DNA of 64,000 nt, taken from the NCBI GenBank assembly GCA_030704615.1, contig CM060733.1:36022001-36086000 (forward strand), read 5' to 3'. This DNA is from Takakia lepidozioides. Taxonomy: Eukaryota; Streptophyta; Takakiopsida; Takakiales; Takakiaceae. The notes under the pieces are model-generated. The model was given only the letters and a program-made list of their open reading frames with translations. It had not been told where the DNA came from and searched no databases. The position numbers and the translations under genes are program-made. Numbering within the stretch: position 1 is the first letter of the stretch; each line of letters starts with the position of its first letter. This document shows positions 1 to 11,285 of the stretch, piece after piece.

Positions 1-700
1 CTCCTTGCCTGAGGCCACCTCCGAATCAACCCAAATGGCCAGCATGCATGCAAGTTTAAGCTGAAGATCGACGGTCCCTATTTGTTGTACAAGCTGATTC
101 GGGAGAGACGTGCTTTGATCTTACCACAAGGGCATATTGATACTCAAGAGCACGAGGAACCGATACACTTACGGATATAATCCATTCTGAATTGGTCTTT
201 GATTTGACTTGTATCAATGTGGAAGGCAGGATGGTGGAGCTTACTCCGCAAGGACCAAGTGCTATGGAGCTGTTTGCTTCCTAGAACCATGTTTAGGACT
301 TATTAGACTGCGAAGCTGATTTTCTAATCTTCTAATCTTCATATTGTTAATCTTCATGTCTTTATATTCTTGTAGTTCAGATACATTAGCTTGGTGTAGA
401 ATGATGTTCCAACGTGTTCATTGCGTAACGTTTTCCTCTACATCATGGGTTTTATCCCAAAGGGTTTTCCATGAGAGGTTTTTCACCTTGCGACGATGAG
501 GAGCACCATGGCGGGGTAAATTCCTTATATTCACCTCGTGGGGCTCGGGTCTTTGGAGGGGGGGGAGGGGGGGAGGTTAGATATCTGATGCCCCATACTC
601 CTTGGCCCCACAAACAGCTTTCTCATTACAGTTGTGTTAGACTTCGTTCCTGCTTTAAGTAGACGACAGTGGGAAGCCATTATACTTGGCTTGACCCGCG
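1..700 (+). mobile_element. Decayed LTR-retrotransposon end (possible Copia-type LTR)
   Basis: No intact reading frame is present. Around 447-500 there is a run of the type 'gggttttatcccaaaggg' followed by 'gaggtttttcacc', which resembles the conserved U5 region of plant Copia LTRs. The sequence before it is AT-rich with short T-rich steps. A G-rich tract lies at 557-575. I infer a decayed LTR, but no paired LTR, primer-binding site or target duplication is visible because the element would continue off the left edge. The assignment rests on a remembered motif only. Confidence 0.3.
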
Positions 701-2390
701 TACCTTGCACAACTAGCTAACCCTACACATGGGGCTAGCTTCATCTTGGCCTTTTGTTGTTTGACAGGATTTGGGGCAATATTCATAGCAATGGCATGCT
801 ACTAGGTATGGGCTCATCCCAACCAAGGGTTTGGTGTATATCATGGTCTTTCTGAGCTTAAGTAAATTGGCTCTTTTTTCGTATATGCAGCCTGGTGTAC
901 TTGTGTATGACAAAGCTCTAGATGTTTGTGTTCTTATATGCTTGATGTTCGTAAGCAGGCTTGCGTTGTCCTCCTCTACGCGTACCTTTGCTACTGCTAC
1001 AACAAAGCCCGTCTTTTCCTCAGTTGTACACCCCTAAATTAAACGTGCCTTGAGAAGAAGAACGAATCTCATCCAGGCACAAAATGAAGCTTCACAAGGG
1101 TGCAGTCAACTCCCTGGCCTTTTCTATTACTTGCATAAACGGCGGAAATATAAGAGCGCTACCATACTAGTTTGACTCAACTCTCTAAGACTCCCTAAAT
1201 AGCCTCATAAAAAAAGGTGTCTTGGTACCAATGGATGTTATTTTATGCGTATCTATTTTTTCGACTACTGGCTATAGTCAGCCATCCAAGTGTGAATGCA
1301 AACATGCGATGATCATCGTTTTGATGGTGTGACTTTTGGGATTCTCACGGTGTTGATATTCATTTCATTTTCAACATGAATTTGTTTGAACTTGTTGATG
1401 TGTAATTAATGTAGTATATTATGGGATCTATATTTTTAATTATTCAAAATATAGAGAAAAGATAAAATTCAATATTAATAGTTTTGACATAAGTTCCATT
1501 AGCTATTACCATTATCATATTTATATGCACTATTGTGAAATATTATTTCCCCTCCCCTCCGACAAGAGCCTGAATTGTGGGCTGTCACTCCCAGGTTTTC
1601 TTTAAAATAATAATAATAATAGTAATAGTACTAATAATAAATTAAAATATGCTTATTACAAGCCAAGATAATATTTAGAAGTGCTATAACATTTATACTG
1701 AATATGTGAAGAAACAAGCGGCTCTACCACAAGAGGCTCTGTCCTCTCTCTTTCCTTCGATGATTTTGGGGTTGTTGTTTTATACTTTTTTCACGACTTC
1801 ATGAATCATGCCCCTCAATCCTCCATAGACTAGCTGACTTAATGGATAAGCCTAGTTCTCCGCCTAGGCAAGATGTTCCACAATGCCTCTATCCCTTGCG
1901 GGTCCCATCAACCCTCCATAGACTAGGCAGAATGGATAAACCTAGTTCTCCATTCTCCGCGTAGGCAAGATGTCTCCACAATGCCTCTATGGGACAGAGC
2001 CAACAAAAGAAAGAAAGAGCAATATTAGAGCATATTTGACAAAATGACTTTTGGACTACGCTTACCCAACGAGTTGAATGCAAACGTGGGAGCCTTGCCG
2101 GTAGGGTCGCCCGGGATGGCCGTACCGGCGACGTTCCGGTTGGGCGCGCTGTCAAATCCCCAACCCCCCCCCCCCCTCCCCTCCCCTCTCCCTTCTCACC
2201 TGCTGCATGTACTCTAGGATAAAACATAAAAAAATCAAAGATTTGGTGAGAAGTGGATAGTAGTGTGGTGGCTAAGTAGGTGATATCCAGTACAGTAACA
2301 AGGTCTAAGGTTCAAAGGTTCAAATCGTCGTAGTCAAAACACGTCGAGTGATTGGTTGCACATATGACTAATAATTGTATTTTTTCATCT
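701..2390. other. Gene-free intergenic stretch with simple-sequence tracts
   Basis: No ORF here resembles a protein I know. The stretch holds AT-rich sequence with a TAA/TAG trinucleotide run near 1605-1640 and two related 'cctccatagactag' segments near 1820 and 1915. A long C-rich tract lies at about 2163-2190. Near 2255-2335 a short segment has spaced motifs like polymerase III A and B boxes ('gtggtggctaagtagg', 'ggttcaaatc'), so it may be the head of a tRNA-derived SINE. It does not fold into a convincing tRNA. Confidence 0.4.
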
Positions 2391-2399
2391 CCAAAATAA

Positions 2400-2740
2400 T
2401 TCTAAGTACAAGATTCTCGCCCCGATCCCCGTTCCCAATGTCCAGTCCTATGCCCTCCTTGTTCCCAGGCCCGTTCCCCTATTCCTGGCCCTTGTCCTTG
2501 CTCCCCTCCTCGCCTTGTGGAATGTGGCTCACTCCCCTGTTCCCAGTCCCTGCTCCCCTCCTCGTCCTGTGGAATGCGGCTTGCTCCCCTGTTCCGAGTC
2601 CTTGCTCCCCTATTCCTGCTCCTCAATCCCCATTGGGGCAGGGGGAGCGAGAACTGGGAACATGAGAACAAAATTGGAGATTGTTTGGGAACATGGTATG
2701 AGGGAACAGGAGGTGTGGAGCACTCCCCATCTTCCCAATG
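2400..2740. repeat. GTTCCC/GCTCCCC-rich minisatellite
   Basis: The stretch is built from repeats of gttccc, cttgctcccc and cctcctcg. Two clear consecutive units of about 53 bp share 'gctcccctcctcg' and 'tgtggaatg' (about 2495-2547 and 2548-2600). The right part contains the complementary gggaac words, so the block is partly inverted on itself. Overlapping ORFs on both strands here are low-complexity artefacts of the repeat. Confidence 0.6.
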
Positions 2741-2850
2741 GGGGATGAGATTTGATTGGTAGTTTGATGGAGCATGTGGTCCGAGCTCCGCCCCGGGCCC
2801 ATCACCACACACGATTTGCCTTAAACTTGTTGGGTAAGCGTTGCCTCTTG

Positions 2851-2909
2851 TATTCAATTTTCTTTCTCCGGGGCAGTCGGTTCAATTTTCTTTCTCCGGG
2901 GCAGTCGGT
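2851..2909. repeat. Tandem duplication of about 28 bp
   Basis: The motif 'ttcaattttctttctccggg' plus 'gcagtcgg' occurs twice head to tail. The second copy runs directly into a TA-rich stretch. A related 'cggcaatcgatgcagctta' lies near 3140, so the duplication may be part of a larger decayed repeat. Confidence 0.75.
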
Positions 2910-2997
2910 ACAGCTTATATATATATATATTAGAAAAGGGACTGTGACCCTTTTACTCAAATTAAATAACAATAAGTATCAAAATAAGTGTCGCCAC

Positions 2998-3098
2998 ATT
3001 GTCGTAGGCCATATCCTCAATATATAGAAATAAGTGTCACAATGACACTTATATTGTGACACTTATTTCTATATATTGAGGATATGGCCTACGACAAT
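2998..3098. repeat. Perfect 46-bp inverted repeat with 9-nt loop
   Basis: The left arm (2998-3043) and right arm (3053-3098) are exact reverse complements, separated by a 9-nt loop. Each arm contains 'gtcgtaggccatatcctc' and 'aataagtgtcac' on one strand or the other. A (TA)n run of about 27 bp follows at 3105-3131. A diverged 'gatgtggcctacga' recurs near 3177, so the arm sequence is repeated outside the hairpin. This is a snap-back or MITE-like structure. No gene is associated. Confidence 0.9.
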
Positions 3099-3400
3099 GA
3101 TGTCAATATATATATATATATATATATATATTCATTTTTTCGGCAATCGATGCAGCTTAAAAAATATTTACCTTGATGATGTGGCCTACGAATCGTGGCT
3201 ATGATGAGGATGACATGGGACAAGGACACCCTACTAAAATAAGTCTTCGACCTTCCTGACTACAATTAATTCATGAAGGATCTATGAAAGAAGGGAGTCC
3301 AATCAACCCTTCACATAATCCTGTGTGTGAGACCCTGGTATGGTATTTCCCTCGACTATATAAGTTATAGCATGTAAACTTAAGTGTGGCACTACGGACT

Positions 3401-3530
3401 AGGTAGCCGGGGAGGTGAGACCGGCTACTGTGTAGCTGGACACCATGAGTGCAGAGACGCGGGAGCGTTGAGGGATTCCTGGTGTCCAGCTGTAACACCC
3501 GGTAGCCTGTTAAGCCTCCCCATCTACCAG
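3401..3530. repeat. Imperfect inverted repeat (stem with about 35-nt centre)
   Basis: The left side contains 'ggtagccggggaggtgag' and 'agctggacacca'. The right side contains 'tggtgtccagct', then 'cggtagcc' and 'cctccccatctacc'. The inner 'gctggacacca/tggtgtccagc' stem is perfect and the outer part is degenerate. No coding content is recognised between 3131 and 4090. Confidence 0.55.
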
Positions 3531-4090
3531 ACATAACCGAGGTGGTGGTGGGCTACGGCGGGTGAGAGGCCTGTCCATGACATATTAGACATTGCCATGT
3601 AGGCAAAATGCCTCCAAACCTCACTTATGGCACCTTATTCCTGCTGTACACTAAACTAGTCTGCTACCTTTAGGGCCTTGGTACACCAATGGCATTGACG
3701 TAAACGTTGCAGGCTAGGGATTGTTTGGATGATATATGTCCATGTCACCAAGCGGCAATGAATTGGCTACCACACTATAGCATAAGCCAAAAAATCGCAA
3801 CTATCTTATCCTTTCATTCTAAACATAACCAAATCCTATAATCTTTGACATTAGGTCTGGATGGCGGGAGAATCGCGTCAGGACAAATGTCTTCCTAAAA
3901 TTTTCGATTTCCAAGGGACACTACCTGGAAATCCGTATTTCACGGGTAATGTGACATGTCAACACCTCTCCGCCAGCAGCCGCCGCTAGTGTGTAGGCAG
4001 TGTGCCTTAAACCAATAGGAGGTCCCTCTTGCCGCTAGTGTGGTATCGCCCTTAGTTGTCACTTGGATATACTTGATACCAGTCGGTGGA

Positions 4091-4245
4091 GTTCTAGAAT
4101 ATACTTGATACCTGTCGGTCAGTGGTTCGGGCTGTTGTTCTGGTATTACACTAACCTTACGGAGCAAGTTCTAGAATATACTTGATACCTGTCGGTCAGT
4201 GGTTCAGGCTGTTGTTCTGGTATTACACTACCCTTACGCGGCGTT
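4091..4245. repeat. Two-copy 77-bp tandem repeat upstream of the P450 gene
   Basis: The unit starts 'gttctagaatatacttgata' at 4091 and recurs almost unchanged at 4168, with single-base differences such as cgggct versus caggct. A partial third copy ('ggatatacttgataccag') precedes it near 4063. It lies about 470 bp upstream of the P450 start codon. Confidence 0.85.
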
Positions 4246-4660
4246 AGTAGCGACAGCTTATGAATCAAGCTCCACATTACTAGCTGCAGCTTAGTGTTCA
4301 AATCTTACAAAGTTCAACATTTACTTCATTTTGATTGAAAACATATTCTATGCGATTACACTGTGAGAACACGTGGCTTGGAGAGTAATGACCAAAGTTA
4401 GTACTATAAATGAGATAAGAGGCCTTTATAAGGTACTGCAGGTGAAGAAGTACCTGGACATTAACATGGATTGGCGTAACAGTCATCTCGAATGTGCTGT
4501 TGCACGTGGGTCTTGTCTACATTGGTACCCAGGCATCTAGTGTATTTATGGGCTTGCAACTCCCATGACTTGAGAAAGACGTCCATATAGAGACAGGGAA
4601 GGACGAAATTGTCCTTAGAACGTGACGGCAATATTGGGATCTGGGTGAGGAGGAGCGGGA

Positions 4661-4667
4661 ATATATA
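4661..4667 (+). promoter_or_regulatory. Candidate TATA box of the P450 gene
   Basis: The sequence 'ggaatatatag' lies 45-51 bp before the ATG at 4712, which would place transcription start roughly 20 bp before the ATG. A similar 'ggaatatatag' precedes the MSH2 ATG. The assignment is positional only. Confidence 0.3.
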
Positions 4668-4711
4668 GTGAACTTGTACATGACTCACGGGGAAGCTTAG
4701 CAGAGATCAAG

Positions 4712-7700
4712 ATGGTGCTCCCAGTCCTAGGTGGGGCGCTGCTGGCAGGGGCCGTTGTAGTAGTGCTGCTTACCAGCTGCATGCTCTTTATGCACTCTAG
4801 GACTGTTTCCAATGTTGCATCGGATCACCAAAGATCAGGCAAAGTGCCACCAGGAAATTGGTACCTCCCAATTGTGGGGGAGACCTTGGAGTTCTTTATG
4901 AAAAGTCCCGACCGATTTTTTCAAGAGCGCCTCTCCAGGTCTCTTTCTTTCTCCTCTCTCTGCAGAGTTATAAGCTGTACAAAAGTCATGTGATTCATCA
5001 TGTCCAGATATTTGCCACATTTCCTAGCGTACTTGTAAATTGAATTCACATAGATCTGTTGACTGTGCAACTGACTCTGCATGAAGACCCAATATAAAAA
5101 GTGCTACATGTCTGCTGGTGCAAGCTGTGGTACGGATGCGTTTTAGAATTAGTGCACGACATTGCAAGACTATACTAGACTAGCATGATCATGCAGGGGG
5201 CATTAACGATTTTTTCTTAACGGAATCTGCAGATATGGAGACCTGTACAGTACGCACATTTTGGGTCGACCTACAATCGCAACTCACACGCCGGAGGCAG
5301 CCAGGTTCATTTTAGGACCAAAGTTTAGGTCCTTCAGGCCAAGTTACCCAACAGCTATGAGCAACATCCTTAAAATAGAGCACCAAACCCATTCACAGCA
5401 CCTTAGGATTCGCAAGATAACGCTTGCACCCATACTCCCGGAAGCGTTATGTAAAAAGATGGACATAGTCGATAGCTTGGCAAGATGGACTTTTAGTTCG
5501 TGGAAACCCGACGGAGTGACTAAGATTCCTACTGTTGACGAGGGAAGAAAGGTACATTGAGCTACGGGTCCTCCATCGATCCAAACTCACTTGCAGTACT
5601 TAATTTACCATGATACAGTATACTTGAGATGTACATTGAGCTACTCTAAGCTAGCTTCTTCCTACAGCTCACTGAGCTATATACCCTTTGATGGCCCCTG
5701 GGCCTTTCAAAATTGCACTTATAATTTACGTCGCTGGTCTGGTCTCTCTAGTCAGCCTTCTTATAAATGTACAGGTGAAGCCTCAATGCATTTGCAAACT
5801 TGCGTGAATCTAAATGAATGTTGTTTGCAGTATACATTCCACGTGGCTCTTGCAGTAGTATGCAGTCAGCCACCCAACGCAGACACAGCTCTTCTGGTCA
5901 AGGATTATCAAGATCTTGTTGATGGCTGCAGCAGCTTGCCCTTCGAGATTCCTGGCAGCAGATACGAGAAAGCAATGAAGGTATAATCTGGATCAAACCC
6001 ATATCAGCAGAGGATGAACTGTGGTGGTGGAACACAACTCATAGGACCTGCATCCTATTGATGTCTTAGGTGTTTCAGATGCAAATCTCTCGCTAAACTT
6101 ACACATATTTGAAAGACATGCTGGCTGTATCGCCAGGAAAACCTAGCAGGTCATGGTTCAAGGGGGGGATAAAAGAACGTACGTATAACATATCTCAGAT
6201 CTCAGACATGTGGAATACCCACATGATCCTATTGTCATGGTTTATGTTCCAAATTTTCCTTTTTTTAAGGGGGCCATGCTTGCAGAGCCCACCAAAGTGA
6301 GGTAGAGGTAGAAGAAACCTGTGAAATAAAGCCCTAACCCTCATTATATACTCTCCTAAGGCGGTGGTGGAGCCTTCTACAAGTGGGCCCACCTCCTCAT
6401 CCCCACCGCCACATTCCTGCTTGTGGAAAGCTCTAGAGCTAGAAGGAGGGCCCACCCCCCTACTTCTATGCTACCCTCTACACGTGGCCTCACATTTCAC
6501 CCATTGGAACATAGTGCCCTCCAATGAGGGCACTATTTCACAGCGGGGCACTTTATAGTTGACATTTCTATTCATTTGAAGATGGGTTAAGTTCCAAATT
6601 TATATTTTTTAAGGGGGCTACAAGTTGCAGAGCCCAGAGCCCACCAAATTAGTGAGGTGGAGACCAAAGAATTCATGAGAAATGTAACCCTTACCCTTTT
6701 TATATACATTGTCTCAAGAGCTTTTAGAAGGGCCCAGGTGGTGGAGCCTTCTATACCACTGCCTCATCCTGCTTCTGGAAAGCTCTAGAACTGGAAGGAG
6801 GATCCACCCTCCTACTTCTATGCTAGCAATCCCCATTCCAACACAAGTGCCCTTCCTCCCCATTGCCGCTCCAATCCTCTCCATTTTTTCCACCATCAGG
6901 AAATAGCCCTGCCAGAATTTTGGGACCCAAGGGGGGTTATTATTCATCATTACCTCTACCTCTATTAATTTATTATATCATGGTTTACATTTTTTTCCTG
7001 GGGCCTGCGTGTGTGCAGAGCAGCCTAGATACTAGTAAATAATAAGTAGTTAAAATAGATAGTAAGAAGAGCCCGGCTCTCTTTATATACCCTAAGGGGC
7101 GGTGGGACCCTTCTAGAAGGCAGCCGACCCCTCAAGCGGTGGGACCTTCTAGAAGGCTTCCCTGACATGACACACGTCACTCCTAGAAACCACCACGCCT
7201 GCTTACCCCAATCTAACCATGAACTAATAGGTCTTACCTTCTTGCCTTTCCCCCTCTTGCATGACAGGTATTAATTGAACTCGTGCTGTAGCTTACTATA
7301 ACTCCCGCTTCATAATTCCTGGACCACTCTCTAATCCCCCAACCCCCTTTCAAACTTGGGCCCCTTATTAGCTCGTAGTTCAACATGTTAAAAAGAGCTA
7401 TTTTTAGTTTTGAAAAAGTCTAAAAAGTAGGAGTTTGTAACATGTATTGTGGCCAGAAGATGGTCAATTATCTAGAAATCTGATTCTTGACATTATATAA
7501 AATTCTGTACACATTGATCTATGCAATCTGGAGTTATATAAACAGATGGGATGCGCATAATTCTAATCCACTGGTCATGAGTGGTCTGAAGACCTACAGA
7601 CGGCATGACTTGCAGCTGAGTGCAGCTGGTTGTTGTCTTGAACTCGGTAGAAAAGCAGGCCGCGGGTTCAAGCATATCTAACAGAATTAATCGTCGCACG

Positions 7701-10065
7701 GAGGAGAATGGATAAAAGAGAAGCTCCTGAGGATATGCTCACCGGCTTTATCGAGGCAAAGTTGGAAGATGGTTACACCGTTGCATACACCGACGCCCAG
7801 ATATGCGATATGCTCTTGCAGGTTTTGCTAGCTGGCCATGTGACCACCGCCATCCTTATTGCATGGGTGGTGAAGTTTCTTCATGAGAACCACGATATTC
7901 TCCGACAAGTTGAGGTAGAGTTCTTGGGGATTGAAACATAGTAACTGTGTACATACTACAGTAGTATCGGACTTGTAGTAACTTATCAGTAACTTGTCGA
8001 TGGTCAGTCAATATATAAACTGTATAAGGGCTTAAAGGCACTCACCGAGAAGCAACTTGGTGTCGACGTCTCTCTCCTATATATCTGTACGTCTGTCTCC
8101 ACCCTGTCTCCACCTTATCATGACTTATACCTGGTCAAAATCAAGTTCCTCGACTACATTCTTCTGCATTAATTCTAACCATAACATTGTAGGAGTGAAA
8201 ATATAATGCCAGCTGATGTGAAGTCCTTGATTAGTAGTATATACAAAGCTTAGTAGAAAGAACTGGAATAAGGTGATTGTGACTCCACCAAATATTCCAC
8301 CTTCAGTTAATTTGTTGGTGCCTGCAGGCTGAGCATGATCAGGTTAGGAAGAAGAAAGCAAGCGACAACGATCCGATTACTTGGTCAGAATACACAACGG
8401 AGATGCCGCTCACTCAACGGGTAATTACATGAACTGAGCCAAATTACATTCACTAGAAGGAAAACGCGGAATAATCACTCTGCTAACTACTCATTTTGAG
8501 TGGTAAAAGTCTTTTAACCACTCCAGCTCTAGAGTGACGAAGATCTAGATCTGGCATTATATATACATATCACATATATGATCATCACATGAGTTATGCC
8601 TACGGCCAGTTGCAGGTGTTTTAAAGATGTGTCTGTCTTGGTACCACCGTCTGTAGGTCCTACATATATGTATCTCTAGACTTACTTGAGTCCCATTATC
8701 TAGAAAATTCGCATGTCTCAAAGTTGGTCTTTACATGCAATTGAGCCGCTTTACCGCTCTACAGATCTAACGTCTTTTACTAGTTCAGGCTTCTCGAGCC
8801 CTTCAATCGTAATACCTTTTGGCTACAATATTACCAATTACAGGTGATTCAGGAAACCTTACGTATTTCGAATGTGGCGCCATATTTACCTAGAGAGTCA
8901 ATTGAAGACGTGGAGTACAAAGGTGAATATCCATATCTAGGACTACTCTGAATATACAGTCTTGTGAAATAGTACAATCCCTCTGGACAGTAGCCAATGC
9001 AGCTAGTCAGTTCAATGCTCGTGGACCGGAAACTTCCCTACTACACACACTGTACGGAACTCAAACTAGCTCGTCTGCACTTGTGCACTAAAATTTGCAT
9101 TTTCCAGCTTCAAATCATATACTTCAGGATTGAATGTTACCGATCGATAAGAAAGCTGGTAACATCTTACCTGTAGAAGAAAGAAATTTTAGACATAACC
9201 TGCTGACTGTGGTGATGGATATGTGATGTGTACACGGGGAAGGCTACTTGATTCCAAAAGGCTGGCTTGTTCAAGTTTATCTGCGCCACTTTCATCTCAA
9301 CCCCAAATACCATCCTGACCCTCTGAAGTTTGACCCATCGAGGTTTGAGGTAACTTCTCGAAAGCCGCGTCCTTTAGGCAGTCGACGTTACAAGTAACTA
9401 GTCAATTAGTGTAGGACTGCAAATCCTACAAATCTGGACATACAATGTATATATCTCCTTTTGTTTGAGGGTATTTCTTCTGATACTCCAGCCTCAAATT
9501 GGGATCTGTTGAAGCCCACACTCTATGAAGAAAGATGTCCAGCTAAACAAAGAATATGTGCATCCTGCTTTACCTACATGCGTCTCTTACATGCGCAGGG
9601 AACTCCTCCAGATTCGTCTACGTATATGCCTTTTGGCAATGGCAACCGAATGTGTGTGGGTATTGAGATCGTGAAGGTGGAGGTCTCACTATTTGTACAT
9701 TACCTCGTGACTAAGTTCAGGTAGGATTTTTCCCTAATTCATCACTTTACTTGCTGATGTGCTTACAAGTGCCGGTGTAGACTTATAGGTTGCACTCGGG
9801 AAAACTCATTCTGCAAAAGCAACGAGACCAGTACAGCTAGATGTTGTTGACAAACTCCTGCAACTTTAGACATTCTTAAAACTATTCAATCTCCTTCGAT
9901 AGCTCTCCAATAGCTGCACTGACCTGCATTAATGCATCCATGATGCTATGTTTCTGCAGTTGGACTCGGGCAGGATCAAAAGATAAAGGCATAACCTACT
10001 GGCCGGCTGCGAGGCCCAGAGGTCCTTATCCCATCACAGTCAAGTCGAGGCTGAAGAACTTCTGA
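4712..10065 (+). CDS. Cytochrome P450, CYP85 clan (CYP716/718/720-like), nine exons
   Basis: A microsomal haem monooxygenase of the plant clan that oxidises triterpenoids, diterpenoids or steroids; the substrate cannot be told from sequence. My exon model is 4712-4938, 5233-5551, 5831-5980, 7651-7914, 8328-8420, 8844-8922, 9243-9349, 9599-9720 and 9960-10065. All introns are GT-AG, frame is kept throughout, and the product is 488 aa, a normal family length. Residues 3-30 form the N-terminal membrane anchor, followed by the proline hinge 'KVPPGNWYLPIVGET'. 'FRPSYPTAM', 'YTFHVAL' and 'SRYEKAMK' are typical of the clan. The K-helix ExxR is ETLR (355-358), the PERF-type motif is FDPSRF, and the haem loop PFGNGNRMCVG has Cys432. 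The I-helix reads AGHVTT (293-298), where the clan normally has AGHDTT; the acidic residue is replaced by Val. Intron 3 (1.67 kb) is filled with repeats. The clan is confident; the subfamily is not. Confidence 0.9.
6225..7185. repeat. Three degenerate repeat units inside P450 intron 3, with TTCTAGAAGG palindromes
   Basis: Three related segments start near 6235, 6590 and 6975. Each has a T-rich 'ttttttaaggggg' or similar start, then 'gcagagccc', a TATA-like 'tatatac', and a 'ggtggagccttcta' or 'ggtgggaccttctagaagg' block. The first two continue with 'ggaaagctctaga' and 'cctacttctatgct'. Perfect cTTCtaGAAg palindromes occur near 7111 and 7148; these match the nTTCnnGAAn core of a heat-shock element. 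The combination looks like promoter-bearing repeat sequence such as fragments of an LTR, but no element boundaries were found. Confidence 0.55.
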
Positions 10066-11285
10066 CCATCCAATTACCACATTTATAATTACTGTAAATC
10101 TTCCCGTAGAAGTGATTCCATGACTGCACCATACGTAGCAGTCCCTTCACAATCCGAGATAGGTCTAGCCTCCAGGTCTATTCATGTGATTAACATTCAG
10201 TGTGAAGATGCTGTACTGAAGTCTTGGACACTATTTAGGATGAAAATTATATAAACTACGTAGATTGTAACAATAAACATTTCATAGTCTAATAGTTTGG
10301 AAACACAATTTACAATCACAGATTCTCAACTTAAAAAACAAATTGTTGTATCTACAAAAACATCAAGCTCACTTGAGGTTTAAGTAAACCAGTTCATTAC
10401 TCGACATACCCTGTGAGCAAAGGATGCAACCAACGGCTCAAGTCCTTCCCTCGTCCCTCCAAGGGTGCGCAGGAAATTAGTGAAGGTTGATACATTCGTC
10501 TCCCGATAGCCACAATGTACAGGTCATGTCACCAGTTTATTAATGCGAACGCCTCATCGACCTGCATGTCACCTTCAACAGCGCCAAAAATTACCCTGCC
10601 TGGGCACCTGATACATAACAATATAAATCTGCTAGCATATAAAAACATCGTTCTTGCAGACTCTCGAAAACCTAATTGCATTCTTAAAAACTACAACTTG
10701 TTCCAGTGGATCGAGAGCCCCTGAAGTGTTCCGAGAAGTGTTCCCAGACTGAAGTGTGGATTTTCTCTCTATGTTTGATTTCTCTTCATACCTCAATAGA
10801 GACATTAATCTAGAGGTCTACCTACAATCCTCAATCTCTCTCTCTCTCTCTCTCTCTTTCTCCATCTCGCTCGTCTATTCCACTTTCGCGACGAGTGTTC
10901 ATTCATTGTGGCCGTGCAAACAACTAAGTCATCCATCCACCATGTTCTCTGCCCGCGGGCAGACCAAACAAAACTCTTCTCAAGGACCGGGGATATGGCG
11001 CGGGATCGGAGGTCTGAGAGCGCGGGAAAGCCAGAGTGTGCCCACTGCTCCATCCCCGCTTCTGGATCTTACTATCAAGTGGGAGGATGCGTAGTGACAG
11101 TGAACTTTTGTTGCAAGATTCTTCCAGAGGGCATCGAATTCAGTGTGGGGGTAGTCAAATATCTTCCCTTGAAGCAAACAATCCGTCGTGTCGTCTGGTT
11201 GTCTTAGGTGTGGGCGAGGTTAATGAAGTCGTGAGTCATCGGCGTAGGAATATATAGAACGCCGTGCAAGAGCTTTGGTTCAAGC
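10066..11285. other. P450-MSH2 intergenic region with CT microsatellite
   Basis: No gene was recognised. A (CT)n microsatellite lies at about 10831-10858. The last 350 bp become GC-richer and hold the candidate MSH2 promoter: a GCGGGAAA site at 11022-11029 and a TATA-like 'ggaatatatag' at 11248-11258. Small ORFs between 10515 and 11257 overlap each other on both strands and have no recognisable content. Confidence 0.5.
11022..11029 (-). promoter_or_regulatory. Candidate E2F binding site upstream of MSH2
   Basis: GCGGGAAA on the plus strand is TTTCCCGC on the minus strand, an exact match to the E2F consensus TTTSSCGS. It lies about 257 bp before the MSH2 start codon. Replication and mismatch-repair genes are commonly E2F-controlled in plants and animals, so the position is sensible. 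One perfect 8-mer is not proof. Confidence 0.4.

Noticed and set aside
2375-2860. Overlapping Pro/Ser-rich ORFs on both strands
   Set aside because: They are translations of the GTTCCC minisatellite in several frames.
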